64,000 nucleotides of DNA from Micrococcus sp. (GTDB lineage Bacteria; Actinomycetota; Actinomycetes; Actinomycetales; Micrococcaceae). This document shows positions 33,912-41,201 of the stretch, piece by piece (the first letter of the stretch is position 1; each line of letters begins with the position of its first letter). The stretch spans positions 62,001 through 126,000 of the forward strand of contig JASBVO010000003.1 in assembly GCA_029961105.1 (NCBI GenBank), given 5' to 3'. The notes below the pieces were generated by a model that saw only the letters and a list, made by a program, of their open reading frames with translations, was not told where the DNA came from and did no database searches. A program made the translations under genes and the position numbers.

Positions 33912-34865
33912 ATGACCAAGGTCAATACCGTCCTGGGCCCCGTCCCGGTGGCCGAGCTGGGCATCGTCGCCATCCACGAGCACATCGGCTACGGCATGCC
34001 CGGTTCCGAGCTCGACACGCAGTGGTGGAAGACCCCGGAGCAGGCCTACGAGGAGACCGTGCCGAAGCTGCGCAAGTTCCACGAGTACGGTGGGCGCACC
34101 TTCGTGGACGTCACCGGCATCTGCAACGGCCGGGACCCGAACTACTACCAGGCCCTCTCGGCCAAGACCGGGGTGAACATCGTGGCCTGCACCGGTTTCG
34201 TCGGCGGGGACACCGCCTTGGCGCACTTCGCCCGGGCCTCCGTGGATTACCTGGCCCAGGTGTTCATCCACGAGATCACCGTGGGCATCGGCAACACCGG
34301 GGCCAAGGCCGGGGTCATCAAGGTCGGGGTGTCCCGTGGCGGGAAGATGACCGAGCTGGACCAGCGCATCTACCGGGCGGCGGCCCGCGCCGCCGTCGTG
34401 ACCGGCGTGCCGATCCTCACCCACCTGGCGATCGACCCGAAGCCGGCCGTGGCCATCTTCCACGAGGAGGGCCTGGACCTGGACCGGGTGCTGTTCGGCC
34501 ACGCCGACGACGGCCTCAACGCCCCGATCACCCCGCACGACTACATCTACGACCAGGGCGGGCGCATCGGCTTCGACACCTTTGGCTACGACCTCGAGCT
34601 GCCCGACCCGCCCTTCTGGGGACGCAAGCGGGCCGAGCGCATGGCCCACTTCAAGGCACTGCTGGACAAGGGCTACCTGGACAAGCTCATGGTCGGCGTG
34701 GACGCCAACTGCTCGCCGCTGGGCTGGCCCGGCGTCAAGGGCCACACCGTCAACTACCTCTTCGAGGACATGATCCCGGACATGAAGGCCATCGGCATCG
34801 ACGATGACACCATCCACCACCTGCTCGTGGACAGCCCCGCCGAATTTCTCGGCATGAAGAACTGA
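33912..34865 (+). CDS. phosphotriesterase-family metal-dependent hydrolase (lactonase-like)
   Basis: 317 residues from an ATG preceded by GAGGTGA. All binuclear metal ligands of the PTE family can be placed: His22 and His24 (AIHEHIG), Lys137 (GVIKVGV), His171 (ILTHLA), His197 (LFGHADD) and Asp264 (VGVDAN). Many bacterial members are lactonases, and only some hydrolyse organophosphates; the substrate is not evident here. It is 57 bp downstream of the degenerate paralogue and 60 bp upstream of a flavin monooxygenase, so the three are probably one transcript. Confidence 0.9.
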   Translation: MTKVNTVLGPVPVAELGIVAIHEHIGYGMPGSELDTQWWKTPEQAYEETVPKLRKFHEYGGRTFVDVTGICNGRDPNYYQALSAKTGVNIVACTGFVGGDTALAHFARASVDYLAQVFIHEITVGIGNTGAKAGVIKVGVSRGGKMTELDQRIYRAAARAAVVTGVPILTHLAIDPKPAVAIFHEEGLDLDRVLFGHADDGLNAPITPHDYIYDQGGRIGFDTFGYDLELPDPPFWGRKRAERMAHFKALLDKGYLDKLMVGVDANCSPLGWPGVKGHTVNYLFEDMIPDMKAIGIDDDTIHHLLVDSPAEFLGMKN

Positions 34866-34925
34866 CCCCGCCCACACCTCTCCCACACGCCCCCGGTTTC
34901 CCCGGACCCACGAAAGAGAAACACC

Positions 34926-36053
34926 ATGCAGGCTGAAGAGTTGAAGACCCTGACCATCGCGATCATCGGCGGCGGCTACGCCGGTGCCACCGCCGCCCTG
35001 GCCCTCCACCAGACTGGCGCCAGCGTCACGGTCTACGAGCAGGCCAAGGAGATCCACGAGGTCGGTGCCGGCATCGGCCTGCGCCCGGCCGTCATCAAGC
35101 TGTTCCGCCAGCTGGGCGTCTTCGAGGACATCGCCGCCGTGACCTCCCCGTCCGAGTACTTCGACATCCTGGACGCCCAGGGCAACCTCATCCAGCGCGA
35201 GCAGTGGCCCCACCTGGACGAGGACGGGGTCCGCAACAACACCCGCTTCATCCACCGGGGCGACTTCATCGACGTGCTGACCCGCCTGCTGCCCGAGGGC
35301 ATGCTGAAGCTGGACCACCGGGCCGCCGAAGTGGTCGACAACGGCGACTCCGCCACCGTGCGGTTCACCAACGGCCAGGAGGTCACCGCGGACATCGTGG
35401 TCGGCGCCGACGGCATCCGCTCGAAGGTCCGGACGCTGTTCTCGGACAACCAGCCGGTCCCGGCCAACGCGCACGCCTACCGCGTGGTGATCGACGGCAG
35501 CGATGCCGAGGGCCTGATGACCGATGACAACCTGCGCCTCTACCTGGACGCGGAGACCGGCAGCATGATCTACTTCCTGCCGCTGCGCCACCGCGGCGAG
35601 AACGGCCAGGTCTCCTTCGACATCACCGTGCCCAGCACGGACACCTCCTGGAACCCGGACGTCACCAAGGAAGACCTGCTGCATGCCGTCAGGAACTTCG
35701 ACGAGCGCCTGGTCCGGATCGTCGAGAAGCTGGACATGGACAAGGTCAACACCCGTTCCGCCCATGACATCGACCCCGTGGACGTGTGGAACTCCCGCTC
35801 CGTGGTCCTGATCGGCGACGCCGCCCACGCCATGCTGCACCACCAGGGACAGGGCGCGAACTCCGCCGTGCTCGACGGCGGCATCCTGGCGGACTGCCTG
35901 CTGGAGCAGCCCTCCGTCGCCGCCGCGCTGGACACGTACACCGAGCTGCGCAAGGAGCCCACCCAGGCGCTGCAGCGGATCTCCCGCGAGTCCTGGGACT
36001 CCGAGTCCGCGGGCAAGACCGCCTTCCCCGAGAAGGAAGCGATCGACTACTGA
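34926..36053 (+). CDS. FAD-dependent class A monooxygenase (salicylate/6-hydroxynicotinate hydroxylase-like)
   Basis: 375 residues. IAIIGGGYAGATAALALHQTG (about 11-31) is the FAD Rossmann motif, VGADGIRSKVRTLF the second FAD/NADPH region, and VVLIGDAAHAMLHHQGQGAN the third. There is a class-typical RGDFIDVL segment. The family hydroxylates aromatic or N-heteroaromatic acids with NAD(P)H and O2. In this cluster it could open a ring system whose lactone or ester products are handled by the neighbouring hydrolases; that is inference. Leader RBS AAAGAGAAA, 60 bp after the hydrolase. Confidence 0.87.
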   Translation: MQAEELKTLTIAIIGGGYAGATAALALHQTGASVTVYEQAKEIHEVGAGIGLRPAVIKLFRQLGVFEDIAAVTSPSEYFDILDAQGNLIQREQWPHLDEDGVRNNTRFIHRGDFIDVLTRLLPEGMLKLDHRAAEVVDNGDSATVRFTNGQEVTADIVVGADGIRSKVRTLFSDNQPVPANAHAYRVVIDGSDAEGLMTDDNLRLYLDAETGSMIYFLPLRHRGENGQVSFDITVPSTDTSWNPDVTKEDLLHAVRNFDERLVRIVEKLDMDKVNTRSAHDIDPVDVWNSRSVVLIGDAAHAMLHHQGQGANSAVLDGGILADCLLEQPSVAAALDTYTELRKEPTQALQRISRESWDSESAGKTAFPEKEAIDY

Positions 36054-36074
36054 CCGCCCCTTCCGCATGACGCC

Positions 36075-36117
36075 GGCGCCCCGAGCCGATCGACCCTGAG
36101 TCGATGGCGGGGGCGCC
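36075..36117 (+). terminator. composite hairpin between the monooxygenase and the esterase
   Basis: Outer arms GGCGCCCC/GGGGCGCC, then GCC/GGC, and an inner ATCGAC/GTCGAT stem with loop CCTGA. No T-run follows. It may be an attenuator or a terminator that separates the esterase from the first three genes. Confidence 0.5.
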
Positions 36118-36203
36118 GTCGCCGTGTCCGTTCCCGACCGAGGTGACGACGCGCGCCCGAGGGGCGCTCCGCCGTCGCCGTCCCCCTGCCGAAAGGACCA
36201 GAC

Positions 36204-37145
36204 ATGACCGCCCAGCCCCAGATCCACCCCGAGATCGCCAAGATCCTGGCCATGCTCCCCCAGGACGACCACGCCGCCGCCCCCGACCTGGACGCCTGGC
36301 GCGGCGGCGAGGAGAGCCGCGTGCCGGCCCCGGCCGACCGCACCCCGCAGCTGCACGAGGTGCGCGACGCCACCGCGGCCACCGCCGGCGGTGACGTCCC
36401 GGTGCGCATCTACACGCCCGTGGAGGCCGAGTCCTACGGGCTGCTGGTCTACTTCCACGGCGGCGCCTTCTTCTCCGGGTCCCTGGACACCCACGACGGC
36501 GCCGCCCGCGCCCTGGCCAAGGAGTCCGGCCTGCGCGTGGTCTCGGTGGGCTACCGCCGGGTCCCGGAGGACCCGTACCCCGCAGGGCTCCAGGACTGCT
36601 ACCACGTGGTCCGCTGGGCCGCCGAGAACGGCGAGGAACTGGACTGGGACGGCGGCACGCTGGCCGTGGCCGGTGACAGCTCCGGCGGCACCTTCGTGGC
36701 CGCGGTGACGGCCATGGCCCACGACGACGGCTTCGAGACGATCACCCACCAGGTGCTGATGTACCCCTCGGTGGACCTGGACTTCGACGAGGACCGCTAC
36801 CCGTCGCTGAGGGAGAACGCCGTCGGTTACGGCCTGGAGACCCCCGGGCTGCGGCCGTTCAACTCCTACTACCTCGACTCCGGTGCGGACCCGGCCGACC
36901 CACTGGTCTCCCCCATCAAGCGCGAGGACCTCTCCGGACTGCCCCAGGCCCTGGTCATCACCGCCCAGTTCGACCCGCTGCGGGACGAGGGCGAGGCCTA
37001 CGCCAGGCGCCTGAAGGACGCCGGCGTGGACGTGACCGTCTCGCGCTACGAGCAGGCCAACCACGGATTCATGGTCAACTTCGCCTGGATCCCGGAGCTC
37101 TACCAGGCCTTCGTCGAGGCCGGGCAGTTCCTCAAGGGCGACTGA
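36204..37145 (+). CDS. HSL-family alpha/beta hydrolase (carboxylesterase)
   Basis: 313 residues from an ATG after GAAAGGA. The hormone-sensitive-lipase oxyanion motif HGGAFF (85-90) and GDSSGG with Ser159 are both present; the acid is in FDPLRDEGEAY and the His in ANHGFM. The triad is complete, so an active esterase acting on short-chain or aromatic esters is expected. Same direction as the PTE/monooxygenase genes, but separated by 150 bp and a hairpin. A strong double hairpin follows its end. Confidence 0.9.
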   Translation: MTAQPQIHPEIAKILAMLPQDDHAAAPDLDAWRGGEESRVPAPADRTPQLHEVRDATAATAGGDVPVRIYTPVEAESYGLLVYFHGGAFFSGSLDTHDGAARALAKESGLRVVSVGYRRVPEDPYPAGLQDCYHVVRWAAENGEELDWDGGTLAVAGDSSGGTFVAAVTAMAHDDGFETITHQVLMYPSVDLDFDEDRYPSLRENAVGYGLETPGLRPFNSYYLDSGADPADPLVSPIKREDLSGLPQALVITAQFDPLRDEGEAYARRLKDAGVDVTVSRYEQANHGFMVNFAWIPELYQAFVEAGQFLKGD

Positions 37146-37196
37146 GCCCACCGGAGTCGTGGCGTCCCGGCGCGTCTGCCCAGCCCGGGTTCGCTG

Positions 37197-37257
37197 GTTC
37201 CCGGGTCGCAAACGATGGGTCCCGCGCGGCAATACCCACCGTTTGCGACCCGGGAAC
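37197..37257. repeat. 24-bp inverted repeat (REP-like palindrome)
   Basis: Arms 37197-37220 and 37234-37257 match at 23 of 24 positions around a 13-nt loop. The arm starts GTTCCCGGGTCGCAAACG. There is no T-run or gene, so it may be a repetitive extragenic palindrome or a recombination site rather than a terminator. Confidence 0.75.
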
Positions 37258-37284
37258 ACCGGGGGTGGGCACATCAACACCGGC

Positions 37285-37330
37285 ACGACGACGGCGCCTC
37301 ACCTTCCAGAAGGTGGGGCGCCGTCGTCGT
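37285..37330. terminator. 21-bp stem terminator for the convergent pair
   Basis: Arms 37285-37305 and 37310-37330 pair over 21 positions with one T-G wobble and a CCAG loop; the arm begins ACGACGACGGCGCC. Short T/GTC-rich sequence follows. It is symmetrical and could stop transcription in both directions. Confidence 0.65.
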
Positions 37331-37369
37331 CGGTCGCCGCGTCCTTGGGGGGCGGTGGTCAGACGGGCC

Positions 37370-37472
37370 GGCCGTCGAGAGTCGGTACGCGCCCGGGCCG
37401 TCGAGCGTCGGTCAGGCGCCCGGGCCGGAGATCGTCGGTCGCGCCCCAGCCGCCGAGCGTCGGTCAGGCGCC
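37370..37472. repeat. degenerate 26-27-bp tandem repeat, about four units
   Basis: Units begin at 37370, 37396, 37423 and 37450 and share GGCCGTCGAGCGTCGGTCAG-like sequence. The last unit runs over the stop codon (37464-37466) of the MBL gene, so the repeat supplies that protein's last two codons and its stop. Confidence 0.7.
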
Positions 37473-38405
37473 GCGGCCATAGAGCGTCCGGTAGCCGTGC
37501 ATGGTGGTGAAGAACGGGGAGGGCTCCAGCGTCGGGTCCCCGGTGTAGCCGAGCTCCTCGGCCACGGAGGCGAACGGCGAGTACGGGGAATCCGTCTGCA
37601 CCGGTCCGGCCTCCAGGCAGCGGCGGGCGGCGGCGTCCACGCGGGCCTCGATGTCCAGGGACTCCTGCAGGGCCGCCCGCGCGGTGGCGGCGTCCATGCC
37701 GATCTCGAAGGGCACGCCCTCGGTGGTGCGGTAGGGGTGGCCCAGGTATAGCCGCTGCGGGCGGACCTCATCGCGCAGGTACTCCAGGCTCCTGCGGTAG
37801 GCCACCGGGTCCACGTAGCCCGGGAAGTGGTTCGCGGCGCCGTGGACCTGGACGGCGTCGCCCACGAAGACGTCGTCCTGGCCGTCCACGACGTACGCCA
37901 CCGAACCCTCGGTGTGGCCGGGGATGTGGTGGACGGACACGGTGACGCCCCCGCCCAGGGAGAGGGTCTCGCCGCCCGTGACGACCATCGTGGGCTCCAT
38001 CTCCCCGGAGATGGCCTGGGCGGTGGCGGCCAGTTGCCTGGCCTCCCCCTCCGGGTCCTGGATGTACTGCTGGCGGCCGGCGAGGAACTCATCCACGTGC
38101 ACGCGGCGGAAGCGGAGGAAGTCGGCGTCGGCCTCGTGGATGACCACCTGCGCCTGGCGGCCGGTGAGCTCCCACAGGGCGTGGGCGCCGCCGAGGTGGT
38201 CGATGTGGCCGTGCGTGAGCAGGATCCACTTGACCTCCTCGATGCTGCGACCCAGCTTCGCCAGTTCCGGGACCATGCCCTCCGCCGGGGAGGTGGTGAT
38301 CCCGGTGTCCACGATGGCCGGTTCCGGCGCGTCGATGAAGAAGCTGTAGAGGCCGAAGCGGCCCCAGGGGGACACCAGCGGATGGATGGTCACGTTCTGC
38401 GTCAT
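37464..38405 (-). CDS. metallo-beta-lactamase-fold hydrolase
   Basis: 313 residues from an ATG. The zinc motif LLTHGHIDHLGG supplies His65, His67, Asp69 and His70; the remaining ligands are the His in HHIPGHTEGS, the Asp in VFVGDAVQ and the His in LYLGHPY. The set is complete, so a binuclear zinc hydrolase (lactonase, thioesterase or similar) is likely. It is too general a family to name the substrate. It is divergent from the CocE-type gene with a 159-bp shared region and convergent with the esterase. Confidence 0.88.
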   Translation of the reverse strand: MTQNVTIHPLVSPWGRFGLYSFFIDAPEPAIVDTGITTSPAEGMVPELAKLGRSIEEVKWILLTHGHIDHLGGAHALWELTGRQAQVVIHEADADFLRFRRVHVDEFLAGRQQYIQDPEGEARQLAATAQAISGEMEPTMVVTGGETLSLGGGVTVSVHHIPGHTEGSVAYVVDGQDDVFVGDAVQVHGAANHFPGYVDPVAYRRSLEYLRDEVRPQRLYLGHPYRTTEGVPFEIGMDAATARAALQESLDIEARVDAAARRCLEAGPVQTDSPYSPFASVAEELGYTGDPTLEPSPFFTTMHGYRTLYGRGA

Positions 38406-38462
38406 CGGTTGTTCCTCATCGTCGTCGCTCCCAGGGGGCCAGTGCTGTTGTCCACGACTACT

Positions 38463-38474
38463 TTATTATAATAA
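38463..38474. promoter_or_regulatory. AT-rich 12-bp palindrome in a divergent promoter
   Basis: TTATTATAATAA is a perfect palindrome within a 16-bp AT-only island in otherwise very GC-rich DNA. It lies between the divergent MBL gene (start 38405) and the CocE-type gene (start 38565). It contains -10-like hexamers on both strands and is the probable control site of both genes. Confidence 0.65.
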
Positions 38475-38564
38475 TATGGCTGTGTCACGCACGGCCCGTC
38501 CGTCATTTCCCGGGCCGCCGACGGGGCCTCACGCACTCGATCGTCCGCAAGGAGTTGCATACCC

Positions 38565-40310
38565 ATGACCCAATACACCACGTGGCAGGCCGGCACGGAG
38601 ACCATCCGGATCGGCAAGGACCTGCGGGTGCCGATGCGTGACGGCGTGGAGCTCGCCGCCGACCTGTACCAGGGTGTCGAGGACAAGCCGCGTCCCGCCC
38701 TCGTAGCCCTGAGCCCCTACGGCAAGGAGCTGCAGGCCCTGGCGCTGACCACCCCGCCGCAGCGCCGCCCCTCCCCCATGTGGGACGGCTGCATCGAGGC
38801 CGGGGACATCGCCCGGATCGTCGCGGAGGACTACGTGCACGTCATCGGCGACCTGCGCGGCTCCGGCGACTCCGGCGGCGAGCACATCGGCAACTACAAC
38901 GCCGGCGGCGTGTCCCTGGGCCAGGACGCCTACGACTTCATCGAGTGGGTGGCCGAGCAGCCGTGGTGTGACGGCAACGTGGGCATGGTCGGCATCTCCT
39001 ACTTCGGCTCCATGCAGGTCCTGGCCGCGGCCGAGCGCCCGCCGCACCTGAAGGCGATCTTCGTCTCCGGCGGCCACTACGACTTCTACGAGACCACCTA
39101 CCACGGCGGCATCATGTGGTTCATGCCGCGGGCCGCCCGCGAGGGCCGCGGCGGCGACTCCGGCTGGGCGTTCACCGACCGGGTCAAGTCCCGCATGCTC
39201 GAGGAGTACTCCCCCGAGGAGCTCAAGGAGCTGGTGGCCAAGCGCCTGCAGGACCCGGACGTCGCCGGCTGGCCGAACCTCGTGCACGTGCTCAACTACC
39301 CGAAGAACCATGAGGCCTGGTTTGACATCGTCATGAACGAGCTCGACGGCGAGTGGTACCGGGAGCGCAACCCCAACGAGCTGGCGCACAACATCGACAT
39401 CCCGGTGTGGCTGCAGCTGGACCAGGGGCGCGGCTGGACCCTCGACGGCACGATCGAGGTCTTCAACGCCGTGAAGGGCCCGAAGAAGCTGACCATCGGC
39501 TCCTATCCGCCCATGCAGTCGCGCCCCTTCGTCGAGGAGCACGACACGATGTTCCGCTGGTACGACTACTGGCTCAAGGGCATCGACAACGGCGTCATGG
39601 ACGAGCCGGCCGTGGACGTGTTCGTGGAGGGCTCCCGCCAGGTGGTCACCGCCGGGCAGTGGCCGCCGAAGGAGATCGACTACCGGCCCCTGTACCTGCG
39701 CCCGCGGCACAAGCTCTCCACCGAGCCGGAGACCATGGGCACCGAGTACGCGCACCCGGACGGCTTCTACCAGGCCCCGCTGACCGTCACGGACGACGTC
39801 ACGATCCTGAAATGGTCCACCCCGGTGTTCGAGGAGCCGTGCGAGATGATCGGCAGCGGCGCCGCCCACCTGTTCGTGGAGATCGACCAGCCGGACACCA
39901 ACTTCATCGTCCGCCTGTGGGACTACGCCCCGAACGGCAAGCGCCAGCTGCTCACGACCGGCTACCTCAAGGCCTCGCACCGCGAGCTCGACGAGGAGCG
40001 CACCACCGAGGGCAGCCCCGTGCATCCGCACACCCGTGCGGTGCCGGTGGAGCCCGGCACGATCGAGGAGTACGTCATCCGGCTCTACCCCTTCGCCGCC
40101 GAGATCCAGCCCGGCCACAAGCTCACGGCGGAGCTCTCCAACGCCGAGCCGCTGGCCGACGAGCACAACGCCCTGCTGCCCCCCGACGCCTTCCACCTGC
40201 CGGTGGGCCGACCGGTCACGCACAAGGTCTACCGCGACGCGCTGCACCCATCCCGGCTGGTGCTGCCGTTCACCCAGAAGGCCGGCCAGGACGCCTCACC
40301 GGCGCAGTGA
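38565..40310 (+). CDS. CocE/NonD (X-Pro dipeptidyl-peptidase S15) family hydrolase
   Basis: 581 residues. The nucleophile motif MVGISYFGSM has Ser145 (GxSYxG as in cocaine esterase), and WYDYWLKGIDNGVMDEPAVDVFVEG plus a C-terminal jelly-roll-like domain (LFVEIDQPDTNFIVRLWDY) fit the family. The usual His motif GPWxH is replaced by GSYPPMQSR (312-320), and the usual GWYD acid motif reads GWTLD (290-294). The triad therefore deviates from CocE, so activity is uncertain or the residues are repositioned. Expression probably depends on the AT-rich palindrome upstream. Confidence 0.83.
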   Translation: MTQYTTWQAGTETIRIGKDLRVPMRDGVELAADLYQGVEDKPRPALVALSPYGKELQALALTTPPQRRPSPMWDGCIEAGDIARIVAEDYVHVIGDLRGSGDSGGEHIGNYNAGGVSLGQDAYDFIEWVAEQPWCDGNVGMVGISYFGSMQVLAAAERPPHLKAIFVSGGHYDFYETTYHGGIMWFMPRAAREGRGGDSGWAFTDRVKSRMLEEYSPEELKELVAKRLQDPDVAGWPNLVHVLNYPKNHEAWFDIVMNELDGEWYRERNPNELAHNIDIPVWLQLDQGRGWTLDGTIEVFNAVKGPKKLTIGSYPPMQSRPFVEEHDTMFRWYDYWLKGIDNGVMDEPAVDVFVEGSRQVVTAGQWPPKEIDYRPLYLRPRHKLSTEPETMGTEYAHPDGFYQAPLTVTDDVTILKWSTPVFEEPCEMIGSGAAHLFVEIDQPDTNFIVRLWDYAPNGKRQLLTTGYLKASHRELDEERTTEGSPVHPHTRAVPVEPGTIEEYVIRLYPFAAEIQPGHKLTAELSNAEPLADEHNALLPPDAFHLPVGRPVTHKVYRDALHPSRLVLPFTQKAGQDASPAQ

Positions 40311-40344
40311 CCCGGCAGGCCGGCCCGGCCGCCTGACGACCCCA

Positions 40345-40380
40345 GCGGCCGCGGCACCCGCTCCCGGGTGCCGCGGCCGC
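40345..40380. terminator. 16-bp perfect hairpin between convergent genes
   Basis: GCGGCCGCGGCACCCG and its exact inverse complement flank a CTCC loop, between the CocE-type gene and the DUF2630 gene. It probably ends both transcripts. Confidence 0.75.
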
Positions 40381-40386
40381 CGTCGT

Positions 40387-40632
40387 TCAGCTGAGGTACC
40401 CCTCGACCGTGCCGTCCGGCCGCGGCTGGGCGTCGTCCGGGTTGAGCCCGGCCTCGCGGCGCGCCTTGCGCTGGCGCAGCAGGTCCCAGCACCGGTCCAG
40501 TTCGATCTCGATCTCTCGCAGCCGCCGGTTCTCTTCTCCCTCGTCGATCACGCCGTCACCGAGTTGCTCGCGCAGTCGGTGTTCCTGCTCGACGAGGCCG
40601 TTGATCTGGTCAAGGATGGAGGAGTCGTCCAT
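40387..40632 (-). CDS. DUF2630 family protein
   Basis: 81 residues. The sequence DSSILDQINGLVEQEHRLREQ and the later RRLREIEIELDRCWDLLRQRKARRE form two long helices, a coiled-coil hairpin, which matches the small actinobacterial DUF2630 family. It ends in a conserved Pro/Asp-rich tail (NPDDAQPR). Function unknown. It is probably cytoplasmic, with no signal peptide. It is convergent with the hydrolase gene. Confidence 0.85.
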   Translation of the reverse strand: MDDSSILDQINGLVEQEHRLREQLGDGVIDEGEENRRLREIEIELDRCWDLLRQRKARREAGLNPDDAQPRPDGTVEGYLS

Positions 40633-40787
40633 TCCCCCATCATGGGCCCCGGGGCCGCCCAGCAGAAGGGCCGGACCGCCGTTCGGGACCCCGGCGCGGC
40701 CGCGGGGATCCGCGGACCGTCACGATGGCCACGATGGCGGAGGCGGACGGAGGTGCACCAGGGTCGTCGGCGACGGGAGGGATCGGA

Positions 40788-41063
40788 ATGGATGCAGTGC
40801 GGCTGCTCGTGAACGGGACCGTGCAGGGCGTGGGCTACCGCGCCGCCTGCCGGCGGACTGCGGCGGCGGCCGGGGTGACCGGCTGGGTCCGCAACCTCGA
40901 CGACGGTCGGGTCGAGGCCGTCGTCGCCGGGCCCCCGGAGGCGGTGGAGACCGTCATCGCCTGGTGCCGCCAGGGCCCGCGGGCCGCGGTGGTCGAGTCC
41001 GTCGACGTCCAGCGGCTCGAGGCACCGCCCACCGGCCTCACCGAGCGGTTCGAGGTCCGCTGA
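40788..41063 (+). CDS. acyP: acylphosphatase
   Basis: 91 residues from the ATG at 40788 (GGGAGGGATCGGA upstream); a longer reading from 40725 is less likely as it is not family-like. It hydrolyses acyl phosphates. The phosphate-binding loop VNGTVQGVGYRAACRR contains the catalytic Arg, and GWVRNLDDGRVEAVVAGP has the catalytic Asn. Both match the family, as does the size. It probably stands alone: DUF2630 is divergent upstream, and the antiporter converges. Confidence 0.88.
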   Translation: MDAVRLLVNGTVQGVGYRAACRRTAAAAGVTGWVRNLDDGRVEAVVAGPPEAVETVIAWCRQGPRAAVVESVDVQRLEAPPTGLTERFEVR

Positions 41064-41201
41064 GCCGCAGGCCAGCCGTCTGTCATGGTCCAGGGGACTC
41101 CGCACCATGTGGGCCCGGACGGACGGGTCTCCCGAGTCCGGACGGATGCTCCGTCGCGCCCTCGGAGTACGGAAACAGCCGGTCCGGGGGCACGGTCCTG
41201 G

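Larger units (their letters stand above)
37146..37463. other. 318-bp non-coding gap between convergent esterase and MBL genes
   Basis: No gene seen. It holds in order a 24-bp inverted repeat (37197-37257), a 21-bp hairpin (37285-37330) and degenerate 27-bp tandem repeats (37370-37472). Such dense structure is unusual for a terminator region alone. Confidence 0.7.

Noticed and set aside
32757-37286. A 1509-codon open frame on the minus strand
   Set aside because: It is antisense to four recognised genes and contains only low-complexity His/Gly/Val-rich translation typical of shadow frames in high-GC DNA.
37197-37472. CRISPR array
   Set aside because: The repeats are degenerate, contiguous without spacers, and no cas genes are present; they are tandem and inverted repeats.
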